Numbered from the stretch's first letter, positions 14,776-23,312 are shown. The stretch is 29,031 bases of DNA from SIG575 sp045595725 (GCA_045595725.1 JAZOAY010000105.1:1-29031); one strand, 5' to 3'. Notes: generated from the sequence alone by a model not told the origin. Numbers and translations: made by a program.

Positions 14776-16566
14776 ATGGCACATAAAAAAACTGCAATGC
14801 CTCAAAAAAGCAAACGAGGCATTATGGGAGTTGTGAAAAATCTGTTTTCTTATTCTCCCAAATTAAAAGCACCTACCCTGTTTTCTCTTGTCCTTGCAGC
14901 CTTAGGTGCAATACTCACAATTGTCGGTCCTGAACAATTAAAGGAAGTCACAAACCTTATTTCAACTTCTCTTTACACCTCAATTGACCTGAAAGAAGTA
15001 GGCAGACTCAGCCTTTTCCTTGTGGGAATTTACGCTCTGAGTGGTCTTTTCAACTATATTCAGCACTACATTATGGCAACAGTCACCCTTGACCTTTCAA
15101 GAAAGCTCAGAAACGACCTTTCAGGCAAAATCAACCGTGTCCCCATGAAACTTTTTAATTCATCATCTCATGGTGACATTCTAAGCCGTGTGACAAATGA
15201 CGTAAGCACTCTTCAGCAGACTCTTTCAAACAGTATTCCCTCTATGATAAGTGCTGTCGCGCAGTTTGTGGGATGCATTATTATGATGTTCGTTACAGAA
15301 TGGAGAATGGCTCTCGGTGCAATAGGTTCAACGCTTTTAGGATTTCTCTTCATGTCGCTAATCATGTCACGCTCGCAGAAATTTTTCATTGCACGTCAGA
15401 ATAATTTAGGCACACTTAACGGTTTCATTGAAGAAATGTACACAGGACACGACGTTGTACGTCTCTCACGTGCGAATGAAGGCATAAAGGAAAATTTCAA
15501 GGAGTTGAACAAGGCAGTTTACAATGCTGAATGGAAAAGTCAATTTCTTTCAGGTGTTATGCAGCCACTTATGAACATTATCGGCAACTTAGGTTATGTT
15601 GCTGTGTGTGTTATCGGCGCAATACTTGCAATTAATGGTGAAATCAAATTCGGTGTGATTATTGCTTTCATTATGTATGTACGTCTTTTTACCTCACCTC
15701 TCAGCACCATTGCCCAAGGCATGACAAGTATGCAGTCAGCAGCTGCTGCAGGTGACAGGGTTCTTGATTTTCTTGACGAAGAAGAACTTTCAGATGAGAC
15801 TGATAAACCTGAAGCCGGTAAAAATATCCGAGGAGAAGTTGAGTTTGAAAACGTCCGCTTTTCATACCCTGACAACCCTGATAAAATTATTATCAAAAAC
15901 TTTTCTGCTCACGTAAAGCCCGGTCAGAAAGTTGCAATTGTAGGCCCTACAGGTGCAGGTAAAACTACAATGGTAAACCTGATTATGAGATTTTTTGAAG
16001 TAAACTCAGGTTCAATTAAAATTGACGGCACACCAATTTCCGAAATAAAGCGTGACAGTGTTCATTCACTTTTCTCAATGGTACTTCAGGACACTTGGCT
16101 CTTTGAAGGAACAGTCAGAGAAAACCTTGTTTATAACAAAGAAAATGTAACAGATGAAGAACTTATAAAAGCATGTAAAGCTTGCGGAATTTATCACTTT
16201 GTAAAAAGACTGCCTCAGGGATTCGACACGGTTATGAGCGAAAAAACAACCATTTCTGCAGGACAGAAACAGTTGTTTACCGTAGCTCGTGCAATGATTC
16301 AAAACAGTCCCATGCTTATTCTTGACGAAGCAACCTCATCTGTTGACACAAGAACAGAGCTTATCACTCAGAAAGCAATGGATACTCTGATGGAAAACAG
16401 AACAAGTTTTGTTATTGCACACAGGCTTTCCACAATAAAAAACGCCGACCTTATTCTTGTAATGAAAGACGGCGACATTATTGAGCAAGGCTCTCACGAT
16501 GAACTCCTCAGACGAAACGGATTTTACGCTGAGCTTTATAACAGTCAATTTGAGCAAACTGCATAA
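14776..16566 (+). CDS. heterodimeric ABC exporter subunit with catalytic ATP site
   Basis: Second half of the exporter, 596 residues: transmembrane domain about 30-320, ATPase domain from about 350. Walker A is GPTGAGKTT at 390-398, Walker B ILDE with D517/E518, and the switch histidine is H549 in IAHRLST, all canonical. Its signature is altered to ISAGQ at 493-497. In a heterodimer this altered signature faces the altered Walker B of the partner, so one ATP site is doubly degenerate and the other fully canonical, a self-consistent arrangement. A basic N-terminal tail of about 15 residues precedes the first helix. Ribosome site AAGGAGGGAG overlaps the stop of the first subunit, and a terminator follows the gene. 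Confidence 0.93.
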   Translation: MAHKKTAMPQKSKRGIMGVVKNLFSYSPKLKAPTLFSLVLAALGAILTIVGPEQLKEVTNLISTSLYTSIDLKEVGRLSLFLVGIYALSGLFNYIQHYIMATVTLDLSRKLRNDLSGKINRVPMKLFNSSSHGDILSRVTNDVSTLQQTLSNSIPSMISAVAQFVGCIIMMFVTEWRMALGAIGSTLLGFLFMSLIMSRSQKFFIARQNNLGTLNGFIEEMYTGHDVVRLSRANEGIKENFKELNKAVYNAEWKSQFLSGVMQPLMNIIGNLGYVAVCVIGAILAINGEIKFGVIIAFIMYVRLFTSPLSTIAQGMTSMQSAAAAGDRVLDFLDEEELSDETDKPEAGKNIRGEVEFENVRFSYPDNPDKIIIKNFSAHVKPGQKVAIVGPTGAGKTTMVNLIMRFFEVNSGSIKIDGTPISEIKRDSVHSLFSMVLQDTWLFEGTVRENLVYNKENVTDEELIKACKACGIYHFVKRLPQGFDTVMSEKTTISAGQKQLFTVARAMIQNSPMLILDEATSSVDTRTELITQKAMDTLMENRTSFVIAHRLSTIKNADLILVMKDGDIIEQGSHDELLRRNGFYAELYNSQFEQTA

Positions 16567-16570
16567 AAGT

Positions 16571-16606
16571 ACCCGAAGAAGATGATGCATCTTCTTCGGG
16601 TTTATT
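16571..16606. terminator. bidirectional terminator between the exporter and the phosphatase-family gene
   Basis: ACCCGAAGAAGATG at 16571-16584 pairs over 14 bases with CATCTTCTTCGGGT at 16588-16601 around a three-base loop. TTTATTTTTA follows on the plus strand; on the minus strand the stem is followed by ACTTTTATG. It ends the exporter operon and lies just beyond the stop of the convergent gene. Confidence 0.92.
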
Positions 16607-16607
16607 T

Positions 16608-17603
16608 TTACGGCAGATAGTCTGTAATATCTTTATATTTATGTTGATAAACAAGTTCATAGAGATGGAAAAGCGCTTTTACAAAAGTTGCAATAAATTT
16701 CCATGTAACCTTTATTGTCTGCAAAAATTTGTTTTCGGGGTGAGGAATTTCCAATATTTCAGGCTTTTTCACTTCTCCTGTTACCTCATAGAAAATACAC
16801 GCCTTCGTTGAAATATGGTCCGTGTATGTTTCGCCTTTATCGTTTGTAAATTCCACATATTCATAACTTTCTGCTTTGAGTGTAACTCCGCCACCTGACT
16901 TATACATCACTCTGTCAAGGGTTTCTTTCAATGTTGGATTCCACTCTTTACCGCTGTTATAGTCACAGTTACCGCCGTTATGTATTTCTGCCCATGCATC
17001 GGTAAGACCGGCTTTTTTCACAAGACATTCATAAGGCTCATCCTTTTCATTCAGAATGAAAGTTGTGTTGAAGTCACCCATAACAATTACTGCTCTGTCC
17101 TCTTTGCGAGAATTAATCAGCTCTGCAAGTTGGAGAAAATTATCTTTTCTCGCCTCAAGGGATTTAGGGTCATTGGCTGCGTCAGTATGAATAACGTAAA
17201 AATCAATGTAAATATCTTTTTCAATTTCAACAACTGCAGAGAGTATTCCTTTTTCTGCAAGCCTGTCCGATGCGCCCGCAAAATAACCGAAACATTTTCT
17301 CCAGGGATACCTTTTCACATTGTAAACAGGTTTCTTTGAAAAGATGTTAAGACCGTCACCAAGAGGTATTCCGCCTTTTGAAAAACTCTGATATTTATAT
17401 GCTGTCATTGCATCGGCAAGAGCCTGGTGGTTATTGAAATCTTCTTCCGCACCGATAATGTCACAGTCAGATTTACGGCAGAGAATTTCGCCGATTTTTT
17501 TCATTCTTTCTTTTCCTTTAAATTCACGCTGAGAACCCTGATTATCTCCTAAAACAGGAATCCCGGAAACATTGTAAGTCATTATTTTAAGTTTTCCGTT
17601 CAT
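16608..17603 (-). CDS. endonuclease/exonuclease/phosphatase family protein
   Basis: Predicted metal-dependent phosphodiesterase or phosphatase of the DNase I-like fold. Motifs in order: MTYNVSG near residue 8 (catalytic asparagine), GAEEDFNNH with the metal glutamate, VIHTD, VMGDFNTTF with the Asp-Asn pair, and a final TDHIST with Asp-His. The reading frame extends upstream to 17696, but GGAG nine bases before the ATG at 17603 marks the start, giving 331 residues. About 60 residues after the DHI motif are rich in aromatic and hydrophobic residues and may contact the membrane. Only 22 bases separate it from the mgtC stop, so both are in one transcript. DNA, nucleotide or phospholipid headgroup could be the substrate; sphingomyelinase-like and DNase-like members cannot be told apart here. 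Confidence 0.85.
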   Translation of the reverse strand: MNGKLKIMTYNVSGIPVLGDNQGSQREFKGKERMKKIGEILCRKSDCDIIGAEEDFNNHQALADAMTAYKYQSFSKGGIPLGDGLNIFSKKPVYNVKRYPWRKCFGYFAGASDRLAEKGILSAVVEIEKDIYIDFYVIHTDAANDPKSLEARKDNFLQLAELINSRKEDRAVIVMGDFNTTFILNEKDEPYECLVKKAGLTDAWAEIHNGGNCDYNSGKEWNPTLKETLDRVMYKSGGGVTLKAESYEYVEFTNDKGETYTDHISTKACIFYEVTGEVKKPEILEIPHPENKFLQTIKVTWKFIATFVKALFHLYELVYQHKYKDITDYLP

Positions 17604-17625
17604 CTTTTCACACTCCCAAACAATT

Positions 17626-18315
17626 TTAAAATTCGCAGGATTTAATCTGTGGATTTGCTTCAATAATCTCAAGCATTCCGTCAAACTCAAGGTCATGAGG
17701 AACTCTTACTGTGGCTTTGAGAACAACAGTCTTCTCCTCTGCGTTTTTCACAACTTTGCATGTCTGGATTATAAGATTATGTTTTTCAAGCTGATTTTTA
17801 AACTCCGTTACTGCACCGGGGACATTTTCAAGAGTTACTGAAAGGTCACTTGTTGAATATGAGTCAACACTCTTGAGAATTCTGTGCAGGAAGAACTGAG
17901 CAATAATCATAATAACTGCGGAAGCAATACCTATAAAATACATTCCGCTGCCAAGTGCAAGACCGATACCTGCAGTAGTCCATATACCTGCAGCAGTTGT
18001 AAGACCTTTAATTGATGTACCTTTGAAAAAAATAACACCTGCGCCAAGGAAACCGACACCCGTTACAACATTTGATGCAACACGTGATGCATCAACTTTC
18101 ATCATTTCAAGGGCAGGAATATCCTGAAAACCGTATTTTGAAACCACCATGATAAGTGCAGCACCCAAAGTAACCATAACATGTGTTCTGACACCTGCAT
18201 CTTTAAAACGGCGGCTTCTTTCAAAACCTACACAAGCACCGCAAAGACATGCCACAACAAGTCTCAAAACATATTCCCACTCCCATGAACAAATTTCATT
18301 CCACAAATTTTCCAT
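17626..18315 (-). CDS. MgtC/SapB family membrane protein
   Basis: Multi-pass inner-membrane protein of the MgtC family. The diagnostic segment GFERSRRFKDAGVRTH, followed by VTLGAAL, lies after the first helix. About five hydrophobic helices span residues 12-145, with glycine-rich stretches such as GVGFLGAGVIFF. The last 80 residues form a soluble ACT-like C-terminal domain, as in the longer family members. The start at 18315 is preferred: AGGAGG lies seven bases away, against four for the ATG just before it. In Salmonella and Mycobacterium MgtC supports growth in low magnesium and restrains ATP synthase; in Firmicutes the role is unclear. It has its own promoter with an unusual leader (see 18340-18368). 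Confidence 0.9.
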   Translation of the reverse strand: MENLWNEICSWEWEYVLRLVVACLCGACVGFERSRRFKDAGVRTHVMVTLGAALIMVVSKYGFQDIPALEMMKVDASRVASNVVTGVGFLGAGVIFFKGTSIKGLTTAAGIWTTAGIGLALGSGMYFIGIASAVIMIIAQFFLHRILKSVDSYSTSDLSVTLENVPGAVTEFKNQLEKHNLIIQTCKVVKNAEEKTVVLKATVRVPHDLEFDGMLEIIEANPQIKSCEF

Positions 18316-18339
18316 CATTTTGCCTCCTCTCAAATAAAA

Positions 18340-18368
18340 AGTTTACCGCATACTTAAACTGTATGCGG
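18340..18368 (-). promoter_or_regulatory. interleaved-hairpin leader of mgtC, possible switch
   Basis: Reading the mgtC transcript, CCGCATAC can pair with GTATGCGG (8 base pairs, loop AGTTTAA). The loop bases AGTTTA can instead pair with TAAACT directly after the first hairpin. The two helices share bases and exclude each other. TTTTATTT follows the second one, like a weak terminator, and the mgtC ribosome site comes next. The leader is only about 60 bases, too short for a known magnesium M-box. Whether it is regulatory, or a protein-binding dyad in DNA, cannot be told. Confidence 0.5.
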
Positions 18369-18382
18369 AATTTCTGTAACTT

Positions 18383-18411
18383 ATTATATCATGTTTTCTG
18401 TTTTTAGTCAA
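18383..18411 (-). promoter_or_regulatory. sigma-A promoter of the mgtC unit
   Basis: On the minus strand TTGACT (18411-18406) and a perfect TATAAT (18388-18383) are separated by 17 bases. It lies just after the maf stop codon and about 70 bases before the mgtC start, so mgtC and the following gene can be transcribed independently of dnaA-maf. Confidence 0.85.
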
Positions 18412-18423
18412 GCAAAGCATAAT

Positions 18424-18981
18424 TCAGAAACTTTTAAGATGCCTGTTTACTTCCGATACAGGGAAGCCCACAATATTGAAATAATCTCCGTTTATTTTTT
18501 CAACAAACAATGAACCTTTTCCCTGAATTGCATAAGCACCTGCTTTATCGTCAGGTTCACCGCTTTGCACATAAGAAGAAATTTCATCTTCCGTAAGATT
18601 TAAAAATGATACATCTGAAGACACGAAAAATGTATCTGTTTTTTCTCCGTCGGTAATTGTTACTCCTGTGAGAACCTGATGAGTTCTTCCCGATAAACTT
18701 CTGAGCATTTCTTTTGCGTTTTCCCTGTTTTCGGGTTTACCTAAAATTACACCGTCACAAACAACAATTGTATCTGCACCGATTACCGTTCTTCCTTTGA
18801 AAAGTTCAGACACAGCCATTGCTTTTTTCTGTGATAAAAGCATCACTGCATCTTCAGGGGAAGTTCCTTTTTCGATTGTTTCATCAACGTCTGAAGTATG
18901 AATTTCAAATTCAGTTGTAATAAGTGAAATGAGTTCACGTCTTCTGGGCGAGGCAGAAGCAAGAATAATTCTTTCTTTCAT
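18424..18981 (-). CDS. maf: Maf family nucleoside triphosphate pyrophosphatase
   Basis: Predicted house-cleaning pyrophosphatase that hydrolyses non-canonical or excess nucleoside triphosphates to monophosphates; Maf proteins are also linked to septum and cell-division control in Bacillus. The N-terminal signature ASASPRRREL is at residues 8-17, ADTIVV with the catalytic aspartate at about 69-74, and GAYAIQGKGSLFVEKINGD near the C-terminus. Length is 185 residues, normal. The ATG follows directly on the dnaA stop, with AAGGA inside the end of dnaA, so the two are coupled. This is a dTTP/UTP-type Maf by general similarity, but the substrate was not resolved. Confidence 0.93.
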   Translation of the reverse strand: MKERIILASASPRRRELISLITTEFEIHTSDVDETIEKGTSPEDAVMLLSQKKAMAVSELFKGRTVIGADTIVVCDGVILGKPENRENAKEMLRSLSGRTHQVLTGVTITDGEKTDTFFVSSDVSFLNLTEDEISSYVQSGEPDDKAGAYAIQGKGSLFVEKINGDYFNIVGFPVSEVNRHLKSF

Positions 18982-20301
18982 TTAATTTTCCTTGACATTC
19001 TTGATAATATCTTCAATTGTGTTCTTAAGAGATGAATTACGCTTCATTTCTTCTCTTACTTTGCTTATTGAATAAAGAACTGTACTGTGGTCTCTGCCGC
19101 TGAAACTTTCACCGATTTTCTTTGCAGGAAGGCCTGTCATTTCGCTGATTATGTACATTGCGACCTGTCTTGAATTTGTAGCTGCAGCGTACTGTCTTTT
19201 TGAAGTGATTTCCTTTACTTCAATACTGAAAGAACGTGCAACTTCTTCAATAACCTTTTTGGTAATAACCTCGGGTGACATACTGTTGTCGTTGAAAATA
19301 TCCTTTATTGCATTCTGTGCTATGTTAATTGTAACCGTTCCTGAGCCGAAAATATTCAGGTAAGCGGCAATTTTCTTTACTGCACCTTCAAGCTGTCTGA
19401 TATTGCTCTTAATCTTTTCTGCAATAAAAAGTACAACTTCATTGGGAATATCAAGCCCCATGCTCTCAGCTTTTCTGTTTACAATTGCCATTCTTGTTTC
19501 AAGGTCCGGGGGCTGAATATCAGCAAGAAGTCCCCATTCAAAACGACCTCTCAGTCTTTCTGTAAGAGTGGGCATATCCTTGGGAGGACGGTCACTGGTC
19601 AGAACAATTTGTTTGCCCGCATTGTAAAGAGTGTTGAATGTATGGAAAAACTCTTCTTCCGTCTGTGCTCTACCGGCGATAAACTGAATATCATCAACAA
19701 GAAGCAAATCAACTGTTCTGTATTTATCATGGAATTGATTCATTCTGCCCTGTTTGATGCAATCAATAAGTTCGTTTGTGATTGCTTCACCATGGGTTGA
19801 AAGAATATTCATTGACGGGTTGTTTTTTCTCAGTTCATTTTCAATTGAATGAAGAAGGTGAGTTTTACCAAGTCCTGAATTTCCGTAGATAAACAAGGGG
19901 TTATATTCACTTACCGCACCGGGATTGACAGAAACTGCAAGTGCAGCAGCATGAGCAAATTTATTTGAAGGACCAACAACGAAATTGTCAAATGTGCTTT
20001 CCTTATCGTCCGATGTGTCCTCGCGTATTACTTCTTCCTTTTTAACCGCAGGTTTGACGCCTGCATCAAGGAAGTTAATTTCAACTTCAAACCCTGCAAC
20101 TTTTACAAATGAATCCTGAAGAAGTTGCATAAATTTCTGTTCGATAATTTTTCTTTTGAATTCACCTATAGACAGTGTTACTGCCATTCCGTCAAAAGAA
20201 ACAAACTGAAGTTCTTCAAACCATACGTTGTAAACAGCCTCTGACAGGTTTTTCTGTATTTCTTTTTTTACTTCATCAAATAAAGCTTTAAACGAATCCA
20301 T
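18982..20301 (-). CDS. dnaA: chromosomal replication initiator protein DnaA
   Basis: Binds DnaA boxes at oriC and opens the duplex with ATP. All four domains are present in 439 residues: domain I 1-80, a short linker about 80-100, the AAA+ core with Walker A GNSGLGKTH at 140-148, Walker B LLVDDIQF at 200-207, the arginine-finger region LTERLRGRF and sensor 2 RQLEG, then domain IV with the DNA-binding signature GRDHSTVLYSI near 403-413. The protein appears functional. Its start overlaps the end of the upstream polymerase gene by 14 bases, with AAAGGG as ribosome site. Unusually, dnaN, rpmH and oriC-like DnaA boxes are not next to it; maf follows instead. A second DnaA paralogue elsewhere is possible. 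Confidence 0.97.
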   Translation of the reverse strand: MDSFKALFDEVKKEIQKNLSEAVYNVWFEELQFVSFDGMAVTLSIGEFKRKIIEQKFMQLLQDSFVKVAGFEVEINFLDAGVKPAVKKEEVIREDTSDDKESTFDNFVVGPSNKFAHAAALAVSVNPGAVSEYNPLFIYGNSGLGKTHLLHSIENELRKNNPSMNILSTHGEAITNELIDCIKQGRMNQFHDKYRTVDLLLVDDIQFIAGRAQTEEEFFHTFNTLYNAGKQIVLTSDRPPKDMPTLTERLRGRFEWGLLADIQPPDLETRMAIVNRKAESMGLDIPNEVVLFIAEKIKSNIRQLEGAVKKIAAYLNIFGSGTVTINIAQNAIKDIFNDNSMSPEVITKKVIEEVARSFSIEVKEITSKRQYAAATNSRQVAMYIISEMTGLPAKKIGESFSGRDHSTVLYSISKVREEMKRNSSLKNTIEDIIKNVKEN

Positions 20302-21511
20302 ATCTTTTCCCTTTCGTAATTTTATTCAATATTCTTTCCGTGCTATTTCCGTCACAAGCACTCATAAATTTTTTCTTAAAAACTTCAACTTTTTCTCTGT
20401 CGAAATTTTTTTCATTTTTTCTTATTGCCTTGTAAAGTTCCTCGGTATCTCTTACGATATCACCGGGAACAAAATTTTCGTAGTCAAAATAAAAACTTCT
20501 TTCTCTGTCATACTGTATGAGATCATAGGCAAAAAATATCATAGGACGCATGAGTAGTGCATACTCAAAAATAAGTGAAGAATAATCGGTAACAACCATA
20601 TCTGACGCACACATTACGTCGTCAATAGGTAGAGTTTTTGAAACATCAAAAATGAAGTTTCCGTAAATTTCTTTAAGTCCGTCTGACAGATTCATACCCT
20701 TTTTAATAAAAGGATGAAGTTTAACTAAAATAACGTATTCTTTTTCAAGATGCTTTTTAAGATAAATAAAATCAAGCATCTGTATAAAATTTGCTTTTCC
20801 CTTTGAAGCACCTCTGAAGGTTGGTGAATAAAGGATAATTTTTCTGTTTCCGATTTCAGGATATTGTTCAAGGATTTTACTTCGTGCCGACGAGACATAT
20901 TCTTCATCAAAATATTTATCTGACCTCGGAACTCCGTCAGCATGTATTATATTTTCATCACAGTTAAAAGCTTCTGCATAAAATTTCTTTACACTTTCAT
21001 CAGACACCGTAACATAGGTGTACGTGTTGTGAATAGGATATTCTCTGAGAGTTTTTTCATCAGCACCCCATTCAAGACTTGCAGTTGAATAACCCCATTT
21101 TTTAAAAGCACCGCAACCGTGCCATAACTGAATAACCTGCTGACCTTTTCTCGGTTTGTTTGCATAAGCGTAGTAGTAATAATCTGTAAGAACAAGACAA
21201 GAACACTGAGCGTAATATTTTGTAAAACGGTAAGAATTTACTACTTCGTAATATTTGTCTTTCAGCCATTTTTTTGAGCCTTTACGCTTTAAAAAAACAC
21301 GTGTTTCATAACCCATTTCATTCAGTCTGTCATAAATACCTGTCATATTATCGGGAATTATCACCGAAGAAGAATCGGCAAACAGAATAAGTTTTTCATT
21401 AATGGGTTTTCTTGAATAAAACTTAAAAACCGCGGGAGAAAGTTTTTTATAAAGAAATTTTTTCACATTACGTTTAATAAAGCTCTTTAACCTTTTGAGA
21501 AAATTTTTCAT
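20288..21511 (-). CDS. CDP-glycerol/CDP-ribitol glycerophosphotransferase family protein (TarB/F/L-like)
   Basis: Predicted membrane-associated transferase that adds glycerol-phosphate or ribitol-phosphate units to a wall teichoic acid-like polymer. QLWHGCGAFKKWGY holds the family WHG motif, VKLHPFIKKG the second histidine, and VTDYSSLIFEYALL the CDP-binding end. The N-terminal 40 residues are strongly basic and amphipathic, as in proteins that sit on the inner membrane leaflet. With about 407 residues it is closer in size to TarB/TarF primases than to long TarL/TagF polymerases. The start is uncertain: ATG at 21511 or TTG at 21520, neither with a clear ribosome site, both probably reached by coupling from tarJ. 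The two upstream genes suggest CDP-ribitol as donor. Confidence 0.88.
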   Translation of the reverse strand: MKNFLKRLKSFIKRNVKKFLYKKLSPAVFKFYSRKPINEKLILFADSSSVIIPDNMTGIYDRLNEMGYETRVFLKRKGSKKWLKDKYYEVVNSYRFTKYYAQCSCLVLTDYYYYAYANKPRKGQQVIQLWHGCGAFKKWGYSTASLEWGADEKTLREYPIHNTYTYVTVSDESVKKFYAEAFNCDENIIHADGVPRSDKYFDEEYVSSARSKILEQYPEIGNRKIILYSPTFRGASKGKANFIQMLDFIYLKKHLEKEYVILVKLHPFIKKGMNLSDGLKEIYGNFIFDVSKTLPIDDVMCASDMVVTDYSSLIFEYALLMRPMIFFAYDLIQYDRERSFYFDYENFVPGDIVRDTEELYKAIRKNEKNFDREKVEVFKKKFMSACDGNSTERILNKITKGKRYGFV

Positions 21512-21521
21512 AAAAACCAAC

Positions 21522-22562
21522 TTAAAAAACTAATTTTATGATTCTTTTACCAAGGGAATCGGAGCGTGAAGCGTTTTCGAACGCCTCATAATATTTTCTG
21601 ATGTCATCAACCACATCAACACCTTCAACAAGAGGGAGAATTCTTTCCCTGAATCCAGGAATTGTGAGAAGTTCAATTGCCTTTTCAAAATCAGAAATAT
21701 CAGAGCGTGTTGAACCTAAAAGCGACAGTCCCTTTTCAAGAACAAGTCTTGTGTTGATAGGAGCGTTTTCCCCTGCCACACCGCAGAGAACAATAGTACC
21801 TCCTGAGAAACAGGAATCAATAGCCTGATTGATTGCAATTGCGGAATTATTTCCTCCCACCGCTTCAATGCAAGCCGAAGTTTTGGGTAAACGGTCAATA
21901 TCAGATGCAAGGAAGGTTTCTGCAAAACTGAACTTTTTCAGTTTCTCACGGTTGACACCTATAACATTCACCTTTGCCCCAAGTCCAAAGCGGGCAACCA
22001 GAGCAATAATATAGCCCATTATGCCGTCACCCCAGACAGAAATCTCATCCGGTTTTCTGTTCCACAAGTCTGCTCTTCTCATTGCACAGCAACCTACGGA
22101 AATAAGTTCCGAAAAAACGGCCTCCTCGCCGATATCATCGGGAATGGGCAAAAGATAATCTGCATCAATATTAATCATTTCTTTGCTGAAGCCGTCTGCA
22201 TTACTTGAGCGGAATTTTGATTTGGGACAATAATTATCTGAAAGATAATCGTAAGTTCTTACACAGGAATCACATTTTGTGCCGTCACATTCTGCTTTTT
22301 CGCAAGGAATCATAACAACTCTCTGTCCTGATTTGAATTTTCCGCTTTTATCCCTTGCCACAATACCCACACCCTCGTGAACAAGGCTCATGGGAAACTT
22401 ACGTTTAAGAATTGTTCTTTCTCTGTTGCCAAGGTAATATCTGATATCAGCCTTGCATATTGCAAGATATTCGGGACGGACAAGGACTTTGTCCTCATGG
22501 ATATCCTCAACAAAAATTTCAAAACATTTGGGTTCTGTGATTTTGTAGCTCTTTACAAACAC
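21522..22562 (-). CDS. tarJ: ribulose-5-phosphate reductase, TarJ-like zinc dehydrogenase
   Basis: Zinc-dependent medium-chain dehydrogenase predicted to reduce ribulose 5-phosphate to ribitol 5-phosphate for CDP-ribitol synthesis. AICKADIRYY carries the catalytic zinc cysteine and VHEGVG the histidine-glutamate pair. A cysteine-rich loop (CEKAECDGTKCDSC) would bind the structural zinc. The nucleotide-binding stretch is WGDGIMGYI. At 346 residues it matches TarJ of Bacillus and Staphylococcus. The start codon is GTG, and the ribosome site GAGGTGA contains the TGA stop of tarI, a clear coupling signal. Its place between the cytidylyltransferase and the transferase supports TarJ over a general alcohol or sorbitol dehydrogenase. 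Confidence 0.87.
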   Translation of the reverse strand: MFVKSYKITEPKCFEIFVEDIHEDKVLVRPEYLAICKADIRYYLGNRERTILKRKFPMSLVHEGVGIVARDKSGKFKSGQRVVMIPCEKAECDGTKCDSCVRTYDYLSDNYCPKSKFRSSNADGFSKEMINIDADYLLPIPDDIGEEAVFSELISVGCCAMRRADLWNRKPDEISVWGDGIMGYIIALVARFGLGAKVNVIGVNREKLKKFSFAETFLASDIDRLPKTSACIEAVGGNNSAIAINQAIDSCFSGGTIVLCGVAGENAPINTRLVLEKGLSLLGSTRSDISDFEKAIELLTIPGFRERILPLVEGVDVVDDIRKYYEAFENASRSDSLGKRIIKLVF

Positions 22563-22568
22563 TTTCCG

Positions 22569-23276
22569 TCACCTCGAAGTTCTGACAATTGATTTTATCA
22601 GAAGCAAGTCTTCCATTGTTGTCATCTTCATATTCAATTTATCTCCCATTGCCATGCCGATTTCAGCCCCGCTTGCAAGAACAAGACCGCAGTCATCTGT
22701 CATGACGGGACGTTCATTTTCAGGAAGCGAAAAATAGTCATCGTATGCTTTTCTCACAATGGAATACCTGAACGACTGTGGTGTCTGACCGAGGTAAAGT
22801 TCACGTCTTGCGGGAATTGAGTCAAGATGTTCTCCGTCAACTGAACGGATAATTGTATCCTGTGCGGGAATTACCGTGTCACAAGCACCGTAAACTTTTA
22901 CTTTTTCGATATTTTCGTTAATAATACGCTGTGAAATCAGGGGACGGGCAGAATCGTGGATAACAATAATATCATCGTCTGTCACATCGTCTTTAATGGC
23001 ATTAAGCGCATTGAGGGAAGACTCCTGCCTTGTTTTACCTGCATCACCAATCCAACGTACTTTACGGATATCATATTCCTTAATCCATATTGAAAGGTCT
23101 TCCTGCCATTCTTTTGTACAGATGACACAGACAGCATCAATATTTTCGTTAATTTCAAAAGCTTCAATGGTGTGGATTACTACAGGTTTTCCGTAAATAT
23201 CAATAAACTGTTTAGGTCTGTCAACCATTCCCATACGGCTGCCTGTACCGCCTGCAAGAATTACCGCAATATTCAT
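22569..23276 (-). CDS. tarI: ribitol-5-phosphate cytidylyltransferase, TarI-like
   Basis: Predicted to make CDP-ribitol from CTP and ribitol 5-phosphate. The N-terminal loop LAGGTGSRMG and PKQF, then HDSARPLI and TDDCGLV, are the IspD/TarI family signature. Family sequence alone does not separate TarI from IspD (MEP isoprenoid pathway), but the adjacent tarJ and polymerase genes favour TarI. The frame opens at 23294, but AAAGGA nine bases before the ATG at 23276 gives the better start, leaving 235 residues beginning MNIAVILAGG. First gene of the transcript that continues through tarJ, the polymerase, dnaA and maf. Confidence 0.87.
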   Translation of the reverse strand: MNIAVILAGGTGSRMGMVDRPKQFIDIYGKPVVIHTIEAFEINENIDAVCVICTKEWQEDLSIWIKEYDIRKVRWIGDAGKTRQESSLNALNAIKDDVTDDDIIVIHDSARPLISQRIINENIEKVKVYGACDTVIPAQDTIIRSVDGEHLDSIPARRELYLGQTPQSFRYSIVRKAYDDYFSLPENERPVMTDDCGLVLASGAEIGMAMGDKLNMKMTTMEDLLLIKSIVRTSR

Positions 23277-23312
23277 ACTTTCAAGTCCTTTCAATGAAAT
23301 TCAAGGGTAATA

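Noticed and set aside
18316..18423. Magnesium M-box riboswitch before mgtC
   Set aside because: The leader from the mapped-looking promoter to the start is about 60 bases, too short for the M-box aptamer, and none of its conserved core is visible.
18982..20301. Replication origin next to dnaA
   Set aside because: There is no intergenic space on either side of dnaA, no cluster of DnaA boxes and no AT-rich unwinding region in the nearby gaps.
22569..23276. IspD of the MEP isoprenoid pathway
   Set aside because: The family signature alone would allow it, but tarJ is coupled directly downstream through a shared stop/ribosome site and a CDP-polyol transferase follows, so TarI is the better reading.
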